A DNA stretch of 64,000 nucleotides from Bradyrhizobium jicamae (GTDB lineage: Bacteria; Pseudomonadota; Alphaproteobacteria; Rhizobiales; Xanthobacteraceae): positions 95,837-159,836 of the forward strand of contig NZ_JAFCJX010000021.1 of the NCBI RefSeq assembly GCF_018130695.1, in the 5' to 3' direction. Both the position numbers and the translations under genes were made by a program. The notes under the pieces were generated by a model, which saw only the letters and a list, made by a program, of their open reading frames with translations, was not told the DNA's origin and made no database searches. Of the stretch, positions 45,886 through 55,076 are shown piece by piece (within the stretch, counting starts at the first letter, position 1; each line of letters begins with the position of its first letter).

Positions 45886-45957
45886 GTGGTGAGATATTCC
45901 GATCCCCACCTCAAGCGTGGCCCCGTCAACGCCCTGCAGACGCGTTTGCAGGGCTGA
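45886..45957 (+). CDS. Possible 23-residue leader peptide upstream of the ABC-F gene
   Basis: An AAAGGAGG ribosome-binding site (45870-45877), a near-perfect match to the 16S 3' end, is followed eight bases later by GTG GTG and a short frame reading VVRYSDPHLKRGPVNALQTR and then LQG before a TGA. The end of the frame lies in a perfect 8-base-pair hairpin (GCCCTGCA 45931-45938 with TGCAGGGC 45947-45954). The GGAGGGC that includes the ribosome-binding site is also complementary to GCCCTCC at 45990-45996. Short leader frames with alternative pairings precede many antibiotic-type ABC-F genes, but here the real gene starts 166 bases further on. This is a candidate only. Confidence 0.35.
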   Translation: MVRYSDPHLKRGPVNALQTRLQG

Positions 45958-46122
45958 CCGGAAACCCCTCCAGAATCTCTTCCTGGTCTGCCCTCCGTGG
46001 CCGTGCGGCATCGAACGCTTCTGCGTTTCGTACCCGCACTTGATCCCCCGCCGTGCTTCGACACGTGCATCCGACGATGGCTGACGGCCTCGGGGTGTCG
46101 TGATGGCCGGCAAGACCAGAGC

Positions 46123-47652
46123 ATGATCGTGACCCTCATCAATGTCCGCAATCTCGGCGTGACGCTGAACGCGCCGCTGTTTTCCCAACTGAATTTTGTC
46201 GTCAACGGCGGCGACCGGATCGGCCTCGTGGCCGCCAACGGCCGCGGCAAGTCCACCCTGCTGCGCTGTATCGAGGGGACGATGGAGCCCAACGAGGGTG
46301 ACATCACCCGAACGCGGGGACTGACCCTCGGCCATGTCGAACAGCACGTTCCATCGAGACTGTTGGATATGCACTTCCATGCTGGTGTGCTCGAGGTGCT
46401 TCTCCCGGAGCAACGCGTCAGCGAAGCCTGGCGGGTCGACGTTGTCCTGCAGTCGCTCGAGGTGCCGGAGGAATTGTGGGAGCGGCCCCTCAAGCAGCTG
46501 AGCGGTGGCTGGCTGCGATTTGCCTTACTTGCCCGCGTGATGGTGACCGAGCCCGATCTGTTGCTGCTGGATGAACCGACCAACCATCTCGATCTTGCCA
46601 AGATCAGCCGGCTCGAAGCCTGGCTGAACGCGCTGCCCCGCGAGATGCCGGTCGTGATCGCGAGCCACGATCGCGCCTTTCTCGATGCGACCACGAACCG
46701 GACGCTGTTCCTGCGCCCGGAGCATTCTCCTCTGTTTTCGTCGCCCTATACATTGGCGCGGGCGGCGCTCGATTCATCAGATGCATCAGATGCGCGGCGC
46801 TATCAGCGGGACATCAAGACCGCTCGCCAACTGCGCCAGCAGGCGGCGAAGCTCAACAACCTCGGCATCAACTCGGGCAGCGACCTGTTGCTGTCGAAGA
46901 CCAGGCAATTGAAGCAGCGTGCCGAGCGACTGGAGGAGACGGCAAAGCCCGCACACATCGAACGGTCGGCCGGAACGATCCGGCTCGCCAACCGCGACGC
47001 CCACGCCAAGGTCCTGGTCCGGCTGAACAACGCCGGCATCGCCACGCCCGACGGCACATTGCTGTTCAGGATCGGCCAGCAATTCATCTGCGGGGGCGAC
47101 CGGATCGCGCTGCTCGGCCCCAATGGCGCCGGCAAGACCCGCCTTGTCGGCGCGTTGCGGCGGGCGATCGAGAGCCCGCAGGGGGCAGCCGACGAGATTC
47201 GGGCGACGGAATCGCTGGTGCTCGGCTATTGCGACCAGTCACTCGCTGATCTGTCCGACGCGGACACGCCGATGCGCATGCTCACGCATCGCTTCGAGGT
47301 CGGCGATCAGCGTGCGCGCAGCCTGCTGGCCGGCGCCGGGCTCTCGATCGAGATGCAGGGCCGTCCGATCGGGCGGCTGTCGGGTGGGCAGAAGGCCCGC
47401 CTCGGCATGCTGGTGCTGCGGCTTACGCAGCCGAACTTCTATCTGCTCGACGAGCCGACCAACCATCTCGACATCGAAGGCCAGGAGGCGCTCGAGCAGG
47501 AACTGATGGAGCAGCAGACCAGTTGCCTGTTGGTGTCGCACGACCGCCAGTTCGTGCGGACGGTGGCCAACCGGTTCTGGGTGATCGCGGGGAACAAGCT
47601 GATCGAGGTCGACAGTCCGGAACAGTTCTTTGCTTCGGTTGGCGCGAACTAG
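46123..47652 (+). CDS. ABC-F family ribosome-associated ATPase
   Basis: The 509-residue protein has two ABC ATPase domains and no membrane segment. Domain 1 has Walker A AANGRGKST (about residues 38-46), signature LSGGWLRFALLARVM and Walker B LLLLDEPTNHLDL. A linker rich in Arg/Lys/Glu follows. Domain 2 has Walker A GPNGAGKT, signature LSGGQKARLGMLVLR and YLLDEPTNHLDI. Paired domains with DEPTNHLD mark ABC-F proteins, which act on ribosomes at the E site. Some relieve antibiotic stalling, others rescue translation. The start at 46123 (MIVTLINVRNLG) fits the family; a start 126 bases upstream adds an unrelated sequence. Confidence 0.9.
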   Translation: MIVTLINVRNLGVTLNAPLFSQLNFVVNGGDRIGLVAANGRGKSTLLRCIEGTMEPNEGDITRTRGLTLGHVEQHVPSRLLDMHFHAGVLEVLLPEQRVSEAWRVDVVLQSLEVPEELWERPLKQLSGGWLRFALLARVMVTEPDLLLLDEPTNHLDLAKISRLEAWLNALPREMPVVIASHDRAFLDATTNRTLFLRPEHSPLFSSPYTLARAALDSSDASDARRYQRDIKTARQLRQQAAKLNNLGINSGSDLLLSKTRQLKQRAERLEETAKPAHIERSAGTIRLANRDAHAKVLVRLNNAGIATPDGTLLFRIGQQFICGGDRIALLGPNGAGKTRLVGALRRAIESPQGAADEIRATESLVLGYCDQSLADLSDADTPMRMLTHRFEVGDQRARSLLAGAGLSIEMQGRPIGRLSGGQKARLGMLVLRLTQPNFYLLDEPTNHLDIEGQEALEQELMEQQTSCLLVSHDRQFVRTVANRFWVIAGNKLIEVDSPEQFFASVGAN

Positions 47653-47730
47653 ATGTGGCGGCTGCGCCTCGCTCTATTTTTTTATGCGAGCACGTATGTC
47701 GTTCTCACGGAAATGCGTTAGGCGTTGCGG

Positions 47731-49197
47731 ATGGCGGACTACGATCTCGCGATCATCGGCGGCGGGTTGAATGGTGTTTGCGTCGCGCGCGATGCTGCGG
47801 GTCGTGGCCTGCGCGTGATCCTGCTGGAGCAGGGCGATCTCGGCTCCGGCGCCTCTTCCGCTTCGCCGCGGCTGATCCATGGCGATCTCGCGCGCCTGGA
47901 ACGGCGGCACTTCCTCCGCGTCCACACCGCGCTCAGGGAACGCGACGTCTGGCTGAGGATTGCGCCGCATCTGGTGCGGCCGATGAGCTTTGCCGTTCCG
48001 GCCCATGCCGAGGCGCGGCCGCCATGGCAGTTGCGCTCATGGCTGCTGTTGTACGACCGGCTCGCCTCGCGCTCCGGCCTGCCGGCATCTGCAACCGTCG
48101 ACGTCACCCATCATCCGATCGGTCACGCGCTGAAGCGGCCGATCGGCACCGCCTTTGAATATTCGGATTGCGTGGTCGACGATTCCCGCCTGGTGGTGCT
48201 TCACGCCGTCGACGCCGCCGCGCGCGGGGCCGCGATCCACACCGGAGCCCGCGTAACGCGCGCCGAGCGCGGCGACACCTGGCGGCTGATCGTGATCGAT
48301 CGCGGCTACCGCAAGGCGATCACGGCGCGGGCGCTGGTCAATGCGACCGGCGCCTGGACCGCGTCCGTCGCCGACACGATCCTGCGCGTGCCGGCGCCAC
48401 AGCTCGGCACCGCGCAGATCTGCCAGGTCGTAGTGCGCAAGCTGTTCGACAGCGACAATGTCTATGTGTTTCAGAACACCGATGGCCGGCTGATTTTCGC
48501 CAGTCCGTACGAGCGCGATTTCACCCTGATCGGCACCATCGGCCACGCCTTCACCGGCGACCCTGCCATCGTCGCGATTGGCACGCGCGATGTCACCTAT
48601 CTCTGCGAGGCCGCCAACCGCTATTTCCGCGAGCCGATCGGCGGGGCGGACGTGGTGCGGATGGTGACCGGGGCCAATTCCGTCATCTCGCCTAAGGGCC
48701 GACGTGAGCGCGACGGCATGATGCGCCTCGACGCCAGGGGTCGCGCCACGCCACTGATCACGATCTTCGGCGGCGACGTCACCACCGCGCGCCGCCGCGC
48801 CGAGAAGGCGGTCTCCGAACTGACGCGCTTCTATCCGATGTCGCCGCGCTGGACCGCGACCGCGCCGCTCCCGGGCGGCGAATTCGCCTGGAGCCGCTTC
48901 GAGACCGAAGTCGACATCGCGTGCGACCGCTGGCGTTTCCTCAGCGACGAGCAGGCGCGCCGGCTGGTCGGGGCGTACGGCCTCAATGTCAGGGATATCC
49001 TGGGCGATGCGAAGCAGAGGAGTGATCTCGGTCCCAGCTTCGGAACCGAATTGACCGGCGCCGAGGTGCGCTATCTCATGCAGAAGGAATGGGCCCGCTT
49101 TCCAGACGATGTGCTGTGGCGCCGCTCGAAACTCGGCCTGACCATGCCGCCGGCCGATCGCGAGCGGTTGGCGGTATTCATGGCGACGGAGAGTTGA
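47731..49197 (+). CDS. glpD: Glycerol-3-phosphate dehydrogenase GlpD
   Basis: GlpD is the membrane-associated, FAD-dependent enzyme that oxidises glycerol-3-phosphate to dihydroxyacetone phosphate and reduces quinone. The 488-residue product begins with ADYDLAIIGGGLNGVCVARD (FAD motif), then GSGASSASPRLIHGDLARLE, ARALVNATGAWTASVAD and TIFGGDVTTARRRAEKAV, ending in the DAO_C region. The start at 47731 follows only a weak ribosome-binding site; a TTG two codons earlier is possible. No glycerol uptake or kinase gene is adjacent. A membrane cyclase gene follows after 12 bases. Confidence 0.92.
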   Translation: MADYDLAIIGGGLNGVCVARDAAGRGLRVILLEQGDLGSGASSASPRLIHGDLARLERRHFLRVHTALRERDVWLRIAPHLVRPMSFAVPAHAEARPPWQLRSWLLLYDRLASRSGLPASATVDVTHHPIGHALKRPIGTAFEYSDCVVDDSRLVVLHAVDAAARGAAIHTGARVTRAERGDTWRLIVIDRGYRKAITARALVNATGAWTASVADTILRVPAPQLGTAQICQVVVRKLFDSDNVYVFQNTDGRLIFASPYERDFTLIGTIGHAFTGDPAIVAIGTRDVTYLCEAANRYFREPIGGADVVRMVTGANSVISPKGRRERDGMMRLDARGRATPLITIFGGDVTTARRRAEKAVSELTRFYPMSPRWTATAPLPGGEFAWSRFETEVDIACDRWRFLSDEQARRLVGAYGLNVRDILGDAKQRSDLGPSFGTELTGAEVRYLMQKEWARFPDDVLWRRSKLGLTMPPADRERLAVFMATES

Positions 49198-49209
49198 GGG
49201 GGACCGTTG

Positions 49210-50217
49210 ATGCGCCGCGCGATTACGCCAACGATGTTTGTCGCCATCTTCGGCCTGCTGTTCGGAATGCTCCTGCGCTATCTCCTCGACGAATCGGATG
49301 AGGCGTCGGCGGCGAATTATGCGCGGAGCGGCTTGCACGGCGTAGCCGTCGCGCTCGCCGGCTGGGCGGTCCATCTTTACTTCACCTCGCGGCGAACCGA
49401 TTGGATCAGCCGCTGGCCGCTGCTGACGGACCTCGCTGTACGGTCCGCGACCATGGCGATCGTGATCGCAACCGTCGTGCTTGGCCTGCAGCCGCTGCTT
49501 TATGGGTACCGTATTGAGAGCGACTGGCTGGTCGATAGATTTCCCAAGATTACTGTAACCGCGTTCGTCGCGACCCTTCTTGTTGGCGGCATCTTCGAAC
49601 TGACCCGGCTGATCGGCAGCCGGGTGCTGCTCAATGTGGCGCTCGGCCGTTATCGAACGCCGGTGCGCGAAGAGCGCGTGCTGATGTTTCTCGATCTCGT
49701 CGGCTCGACCACGCTCGCGGAATCGATGGGGGAGCTGCGCGTGCAGAATCTCCTGACCCGCTTCTTCTTCGACATCGATGCCGCCATCGTCGCCCATGGC
49801 GGCGAGGTTCACGCCTATGTCGGCGACGAGGTGATTGTGACCTGGCCGACCAATGCCGGTGGGCGCTGTATCGATTGCTTCTTCGCGATCGCCGATTGCA
49901 TCGCCGGCAAGGCGGAGTCCTATCGGCAGGAGTTCGGCATGGTCCCGAGCTTCCGCGCCGGCCTGCACGCCGGCCCCGTCGTGATCAGTGAATGCGGCCG
50001 CTCGCATCGCCAGCTCGCCTATTTCGGCGACACCGTCAACGTCACCGCACGGCTGCAGGAGCACTGCAAACAGACTGGTCGCGATTTGCTGGCCTCCGGC
50101 GACCTGCTCCAACGCATCCGGTTGCAACGGGGATTCGCCGCCGAGCCGCTCGGTCAGGCTCAGTTGCGCGGCCGTGCGGCGGCGATGGAAGTGTTTGCAG
50201 TTCAGCGTAAGACCTGA
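49210..50217 (+). CDS. Membrane-bound class III nucleotide cyclase
   Basis: The 335-residue protein has four N-terminal membrane segments (about 8-25, 42-58, 75-95, 115-135) and a class III cyclase domain (about 158-330). The metal-binding aspartates are in LMFLDLVGSTTLAES and YVGDEVI, and VNVTARLQ follows. At the two positions that select adenine in typical adenylate cyclases (Lys and Asp), the sequence has Ala202 (HAYVGDE) and Ala270 (QLAYFGDT). Such variants are common in rhizobial cyclases, but product specificity is uncertain. GAGGGGGA precedes the ATG. Its stop overlaps the convergent TPR gene by 16 bases. Confidence 0.87.
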   Translation: MRRAITPTMFVAIFGLLFGMLLRYLLDESDEASAANYARSGLHGVAVALAGWAVHLYFTSRRTDWISRWPLLTDLAVRSATMAIVIATVVLGLQPLLYGYRIESDWLVDRFPKITVTAFVATLLVGGIFELTRLIGSRVLLNVALGRYRTPVREERVLMFLDLVGSTTLAESMGELRVQNLLTRFFFDIDAAIVAHGGEVHAYVGDEVIVTWPTNAGGRCIDCFFAIADCIAGKAESYRQEFGMVPSFRAGLHAGPVVISECGRSHRQLAYFGDTVNVTARLQEHCKQTGRDLLASGDLLQRIRLQRGFAAEPLGQAQLRGRAAAMEVFAVQRKT

Positions 50218-51515
50218 GCCTCTCGTGCCCAGGCCTCGTCGCGCCGCGACGGCCGGCGGTGCAGCCGCTCCGAGATCAGGCCCGCCGCCTTGTGGCCCTG
50301 GCCGGCGCGCAGGCTCGCGACGATGAAAGTATCCTCCCACAATTCGCGCTGCGCGTGGCTGCCGCCGATCCGCACCAGGTCAGGCATCAGCGGTTCGAGG
50401 ATGCGCGCCGCGCTCTCGTGATCGCCGGCCGCGAAGGCGGCGATGCCGCGGCAGAGGCCGATGGCGGACGGGCCCGGTGCGAGTTTGCCATCGGCGTCTC
50501 TTGCCTGCATCTCCGATAGCCGTGCTTCGAGTGCGGTGTTGTTCGTGGTGGCCGCGACGAGGGCGTGATGGACGTCGGCAAAATGCGCGCCCGCCTTGGC
50601 AAAGAATCCATCGCCATATCTCGCGACGTCCTGCCAGTGCGCGTCTAGCCCGGTCTTGCCCGCGAGCGACAGCCGCCACAGCAGCGAGGCCGTGTCGGTG
50701 TAGATGTTGAGCGGCGGGTAGGGCCGGCCTGACGGCTTGATGTGACGCTCGTAGATGTCGAGCGCGCCGTCGGCGTCGTCATCCTCGATGGCGATCAGCG
50801 CAAGATGCCAGGCGAGGTGGCCCTGCAGGAAGCTGGTGCGGTCATTGGCCGGCAGCCAGGCCGACAGGAAGCTGCGGCCCTCGGCGCCATTGCCCTGTTC
50901 GAACAGCGCGTGGGCGACGGCATGCGCGGCCCCGGCATTCGACGGCTTCAGCGCATAGCCGCGCTCGGTGATGGCGCGGCCGTTGATGAGATCGCCAGCC
51001 TCGGTCTTCGCCCAGCCGAGATAGGTCAGGAACCACCAATCGTCGCCATAGTCGTCCGCATAGCGTTCCGAGATGGCAAGCCGTGCGGCGTCGTGGTCAG
51101 CACGACCCGAGAAGGCGTAGAGGCCGAACGCGCCGAGCAGCAACGCCAGCACCTGCGCGTCGCGTGGATATTCCTGCAGATGCTGTTCGGCCGCCGTCAC
51201 GGCCTTTTTGGGCTGGCCTTCGATTGCCGACGCGAAGATCTCGACATGCTGGCGTTCGCGCGGTGTGGCGTTCGCCACGAACTGCCGGGCGGCGGCCACC
51301 CTGGCGCGGGCATCCGCGCCTTCCATGTTGAGCTGATGGACGCGGGCGCGGCCGAGATGCGCCAGCGCGAAATCCGGGTCTTCCGCAATTGCGGCGTCGA
51401 AGGCGGCGTCGGCGCCGAGCAGGGCCGCCAGCATGCGGTCGACGCCGTCGACGTAAAGCGCGGCGGCGCGGTCCGAGTTGGTTGAAAGCGTCAGGCCGTA
51501 GCGGTCCTGCGGCAT
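50202..51515 (-). CDS. TTC38-like tetratricopeptide repeat protein
   Basis: The 437-residue soluble protein begins MPQDRYGLTLSTNSDRAAAL and proceeds through degenerate helical repeats with conserved segments FALAHLGRARVHQLNMEGAD, DDWWFLTYLGWAKTEAGDL and LIAIEDDDADGALDIYERHI. This pattern matches bacterial homologues of TTC38, whose function is unknown. GGGAGAA precedes the ATG at 51515; a start 69 bases upstream is less likely. Its last 16 bases overlap the end of the membrane cyclase gene on the other strand. Confidence 0.82.
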   Translation of the reverse strand: MPQDRYGLTLSTNSDRAAALYVDGVDRMLAALLGADAAFDAAIAEDPDFALAHLGRARVHQLNMEGADARARVAAARQFVANATPRERQHVEIFASAIEGQPKKAVTAAEQHLQEYPRDAQVLALLLGAFGLYAFSGRADHDAARLAISERYADDYGDDWWFLTYLGWAKTEAGDLINGRAITERGYALKPSNAGAAHAVAHALFEQGNGAEGRSFLSAWLPANDRTSFLQGHLAWHLALIAIEDDDADGALDIYERHIKPSGRPYPPLNIYTDTASLLWRLSLAGKTGLDAHWQDVARYGDGFFAKAGAHFADVHHALVAATTNNTALEARLSEMQARDADGKLAPGPSAIGLCRGIAAFAAGDHESAARILEPLMPDLVRIGGSHAQRELWEDTFIVASLRAGQGHKAAGLISERLHRRPSRRDEAWAREAQVLR

Positions 51516-51652
51516 CGGTTGTTCTCCCGAGTGGGACCTGAACTGTAGCAGAGCCGGGTGACGCCACAATATTGCGGGAGACATGCGTGAGGCGATTGAG
51601 CCGCCGGCGATCCGCCGCTAGTTTGCGGCCGGCATCATACCCCACGGGAATC

Positions 51653-52825
51653 ATGGCTGAGGACGCAGAGATCGACGAGCACGGAGCCGCCGCAAGACCG
51701 GCGCCGCAGTCCTTCGCCGCCGACATGCCATTGCTCCGCATCGAGGGTGTGGCGAAGACGTTCGGCACCTTCCGCGCCGTCGACACGCTGTCGCTCGACA
51801 TCCGCGCCGGCGAGTTCTTTGCGCTGCTCGGCCCCAGCGGCTGCGGCAAGACCACGCTGCTGCGCATGCTGGCCGGTTTCGAGACGCCCGACGAGGGCCG
51901 CATCCTGCTCGATGGCAAGGACATCGCGCCGGTGCTGCCGCATGAGCGGCCCGTCAACATGATGTTCCAGAACTACGCGCTGTTTCCGCATCTGTCGGTC
52001 TACGACAACATCGCCTTCGGCCTGAAGCGCGCCGGCATGGCGCGGGCCGAGATCGCGGCCCGCGTCGCCGAGATGGTCGCGCTGGTGAAGCTCGAAGGCA
52101 TGGAGAAGCGCAAGCCGGACCAGCTCTCCGGCGGGCAGCGGCAGCGCGTGGCGCTGGCCCGCTCGCTGGCGCGCCGGCCGCAGGTGCTGCTGCTCGACGA
52201 GCCGCTGGCCGCGCTCGACAAGAAGCTGCGCGAAAGCACGCAGGCCGAATTGATGGAGCTGCAGCGCCGGCTCGGCACGACCTTCATCATCGTCACCCAT
52301 GACCAGGAAGAGGCGATGACGATGGCTGGTCGAATCGGCGTGATGGACGCCGGTCGGCTGGTGCAGGTCGAGACGCCGCGTCATCTCTACGAGGCGCCGG
52401 CGACGCGCTGGATCGCCGAGTTCGTCGGCGACATCAATCTGTTCGAGGGACGCCTGACCGCGCGCGAGCACAGCCGTCTGACTGTCACAACCGCAGGCGC
52501 CGGTGCGTTGATGGTCAGCGAGCTCTGGCCTCCGGTGACCAAGGATGTGGTCAATGTGGCGATCAGGCCCGAGAAGGTGAAGCTGTCGCGCCGTGCGCCC
52601 GCGGTAGGCGAGGGCGCCGCGCACACCATCAACCGCCTCGACGGCGTCATCACCGACGTCAACTATCTCGGCGGGCTCACCACCTACAAGGTGAAGCTCG
52701 AATCGGGCGCCATGATCCGCGCCTCGGCGGCGAACACCGCGCGGCTCGATGTCGATGCCTATCTGGCGGGCCAGCGCGTGGTGGCGTGGTTCACGCCCGA
52801 CGATTGCCTGGTGCTGGAGCAATGA
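51653..52825 (+). CDS. potA: Spermidine/putrescine-type ABC transporter ATPase (PotA family)
   Basis: The 390-residue ATPase has Walker A GPSGCGKT, the Q-loop NYALFPHLSVYDNIAFGL, the signature LSGGQRQRVALARSL and Walker B LLLDEPLAALD. A TOBE regulatory domain forms the C-terminal third. Order and length fit PotA/PotG. It powers uptake of polyamines or related solutes through the two permeases that follow. The start at 51653 gives a 27-residue leader before the core. Its TGA overlaps the potB ATG (ATGA), so translation is coupled. Confidence 0.93.
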   Translation: MAEDAEIDEHGAAARPAPQSFAADMPLLRIEGVAKTFGTFRAVDTLSLDIRAGEFFALLGPSGCGKTTLLRMLAGFETPDEGRILLDGKDIAPVLPHERPVNMMFQNYALFPHLSVYDNIAFGLKRAGMARAEIAARVAEMVALVKLEGMEKRKPDQLSGGQRQRVALARSLARRPQVLLLDEPLAALDKKLRESTQAELMELQRRLGTTFIIVTHDQEEAMTMAGRIGVMDAGRLVQVETPRHLYEAPATRWIAEFVGDINLFEGRLTAREHSRLTVTTAGAGALMVSELWPPVTKDVVNVAIRPEKVKLSRRAPAVGEGAAHTINRLDGVITDVNYLGGLTTYKVKLESGAMIRASAANTARLDVDAYLAGQRVVAWFTPDDCLVLEQ

Positions 52826-53736
52826 GCGCGCGCCGCATCTTCGCCCGCCCGGCACGGTTCGCCGCGATCGCGCCCTATCTGTGGATGGTGCTGTTCTTCC
52901 TGGTGCCGTTCGGCTTCGTGCTGAAGATCAGCCTGTCGCAGACCGCGATCGCGCAGCCGCCGTATACGCCGGTGTTCGATCTCGCGGAGGGATGGCAAGC
53001 ATTCACGGCGGCGCTCTCGCAATTGTCGTTCGAGAATTTCAAGCTTCTGATCTCAGACAATCTCTACATCCTGTCGTATCTGCGCAGCCTTGTCGTCGCC
53101 GTCACCTCGACGCTGATCCTGCTCCTGATCGGCTATCCCATCGCCTACGGCATGGCGCGGCTGCCGCAGCGCTGGCAGGGCGTGGCGATGACGTTGGTGA
53201 TCGTGCCGTTCTGGACCTCGTTCCTGATACGCATCTATGCCTGGATCAACATCCTCCAGCACGACGGGCTGCTCAACAAGATCCTGCTTACGCTGCACAT
53301 CGTGCCTGCGCCGGTGGTGTGGCTGTCGACCGACAGCGCGATGTATCTCGGCATCGTCTATTCTTATCTGCCGTTCATGATCCTGCCGCTCTACGCGACG
53401 CTGGCCAAAATGGACACCTCGCTGCTGGAGGCCGCCAACGATCTCGGCGCCTCGCCGCGCGAAGCATTCTGGCTGGTGACGTTTCCGCTGTCGCTGCCCG
53501 GCGTCGGCGCCGGCGCGCTGCTCTGCTTCATCCCTATCGTCGGCGAGTTCGTGATCCCCGATTTGCTGGCCGGCTCGGATTCGCTGATGATCGGGCAGAC
53601 GCTGTGGCTCGAGTTTTTCACCAACAAGGACTGGCCGGTGGCCTCCGCCGCCGCGGTCGCGCTGCTGGTGCTGTTGGTGCCGCCGCTGTTGCTCTATGAC
53701 CGCCTGCAGCGGCGCCAGCTGGAAGGCGGGCGCTGA
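52822..53736 (+). CDS. potB: Polyamine-type ABC transporter permease (PotB family)
   Basis: The 304-residue membrane protein has six helices. The EAA loop that docks to the ATPase is LLEAANDLGASPREAFWLVT, followed by PLSLPGVGAGALLCFIPIVG. This matches PotB/PotH permeases. It overlaps potA by four bases and potC by one base, so the three are a tight operon. The substrate cannot be fixed without the binding protein, which is not adjacent. Confidence 0.92.
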   Translation: MSARRIFARPARFAAIAPYLWMVLFFLVPFGFVLKISLSQTAIAQPPYTPVFDLAEGWQAFTAALSQLSFENFKLLISDNLYILSYLRSLVVAVTSTLILLLIGYPIAYGMARLPQRWQGVAMTLVIVPFWTSFLIRIYAWINILQHDGLLNKILLTLHIVPAPVVWLSTDSAMYLGIVYSYLPFMILPLYATLAKMDTSLLEAANDLGASPREAFWLVTFPLSLPGVGAGALLCFIPIVGEFVIPDLLAGSDSLMIGQTLWLEFFTNKDWPVASAAAVALLVLLVPPLLLYDRLQRRQLEGGR

Positions 53737-54551
53737 TGGCAAGCAGGGTCGTCAGGATCACGCGGTTCAACATGACGTCGCTGGCGCTGGGGCTGGCGTT
53801 CCTCTATCTGCCGATTGTCATCCTCGTGATCTATTCCTTCAACGCCTCGCGGCTGGTGACGGTGTGGGGCGGCTGGTCGCTGCGCTGGTATCACGAGTTC
53901 TTCAACGATCGCGCCATGCTGGAAGCGGCCTGGATGAGCCTGCGGGTGGCCGCCGTCTCCGCCACGCTCGCCACCTTGCTCGGCACGCTCGCGGCCGTCG
54001 GCCTCGCCCGTGGCGAGCGGTTTCGCGGCCGCGCGCTGTTCTCCGGCATGCTGTATTCGCCGCTGGTGATACCGGAGGTGATCTCCGGCCTGTCGCTGCT
54101 GCTGCTGTTCGTCGCGCTGAATGCCGAGCGCGGGTTCTGGACGGTGACCATCGCCCACACCACGCTGACCATGTGCTTCGTCACCGTGGTGGTGCAGTCG
54201 CGCCTGACCTCGCTCGATCGCAGCCTCGAGGAGGCCGCGATGGATCTCGGCTGCGATCCCGTCCGCGCCTTCCTGCTGGTGACGCTGCCGCTGATCCTGC
54301 CCGCGATCGCCGCCGGCTGGATGCTGGCCTTCACGCTGTCGCTCGACGACGTCGTGATCGCGAGCTTCACGACCGGTCCGGGCTCGGCGACGCTGCCGAT
54401 CCGGATCTATTCGGAAGTGCGCCTCGGCGTGAAGCCCGAGATCAACGCGATCTGCACACTGGTGATCGCGCTGATCGCGGTCGTCATCGTGGTCGCGTCC
54501 TTTGCCTCGAAGCTCTCGTCGTCGCAGGGCGAGAGCGCCGCGCCGCTGTAG
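53736..54551 (+). CDS. potC: Polyamine-type ABC transporter permease (PotC family)
   Basis: The 271-residue membrane protein has six helices, with the EAA loop SLEEAAMDLGCDPVRAFLLV and the PotC/PotI signature AFTLSLDDVVIASFTTGPGS. It forms the second half of the translocation channel with PotB. Its ATG shares one base with the potB stop. A small membrane protein gene begins 15 bases downstream. No substrate-binding protein gene follows, unlike the usual potABCD. Confidence 0.93.
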   Translation: MASRVVRITRFNMTSLALGLAFLYLPIVILVIYSFNASRLVTVWGGWSLRWYHEFFNDRAMLEAAWMSLRVAAVSATLATLLGTLAAVGLARGERFRGRALFSGMLYSPLVIPEVISGLSLLLLFVALNAERGFWTVTIAHTTLTMCFVTVVVQSRLTSLDRSLEEAAMDLGCDPVRAFLLVTLPLILPAIAAGWMLAFTLSLDDVVIASFTTGPGSATLPIRIYSEVRLGVKPEINAICTLVIALIAVVIVVASFASKLSSSQGESAAPL

Positions 54552-54566
54552 TGAACTGAGGTGACC

Positions 54567-55070
54567 ATGCCGTTCGCCTATGGAATCCTGACCCATACCC
54601 CGCTCTGGGCGTGGTTGCTGCTCGGCTATCTCGTCTGGCAGGGCATCAAGGCGACGCAGCCACGGACGACGACGATCTGGCGCGCGCTGATCGTGCCGGC
54701 GGTGTTCATCGTCTGGGGCGTCTCGCGGTTGGGCTTGCGGCAGGACAGCATCTGGCCGCTGATCGCATGGGGCACCGCCGTAGTGGCTCTCGTGCCGGTC
54801 GGCATCCTGACGCCGCGACCGTTTGAGCTCGATCACAAGACGGGGCAAATCATGCGGCCCGGCAGCTTGTTTCCGTTGGTCCGCAATCTCGTCGTGTTCG
54901 GCCTGCAGTATGCTGTCGCTGTGATCTCGGCCATCGATGTCCACGATCGCCTCCTGGCCGCGATCGTCGGCCGCACCATCGCGGGCGCGACGTCGGGCTA
55001 TTTCATCGGCTCGGCGATCGCGCTGCTGCTGGCCTATCAGCGCAAGCGACAACACGATGCGGGTGCCTGA
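54567..55070 (+). CDS. DUF6622-like membrane protein
   Basis: The 167-residue protein has four to five hydrophobic segments: LWAWLLLGYLVWQGIKATQP, WRALIVPAVFIVWGVSRLGL, a central SIWPLIAWGTAVVALVPVGI, and a C-terminal ATSGYFIGSAIALLLAYQR. I associate this pattern with the DUF6622 family of unknown function. The start at 54567 has GAGGTGACC upstream. It is 15 bases after potC and could be in the same operon, though no role in transport is evident. Confidence 0.75.
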   Translation: MPFAYGILTHTPLWAWLLLGYLVWQGIKATQPRTTTIWRALIVPAVFIVWGVSRLGLRQDSIWPLIAWGTAVVALVPVGILTPRPFELDHKTGQIMRPGSLFPLVRNLVVFGLQYAVAVISAIDVHDRLLAAIVGRTIAGATSGYFIGSAIALLLAYQRKRQHDAGA

Positions 55071-55076
55071 CCGGCG

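Noticed and set aside
45751..45957. 68-codon frame ending at 45957
   Set aside because: The frame starts inside the end of the GGDEF/EAL gene. Only its last 23 codons, behind a strong ribosome-binding site, were kept as a candidate leader.
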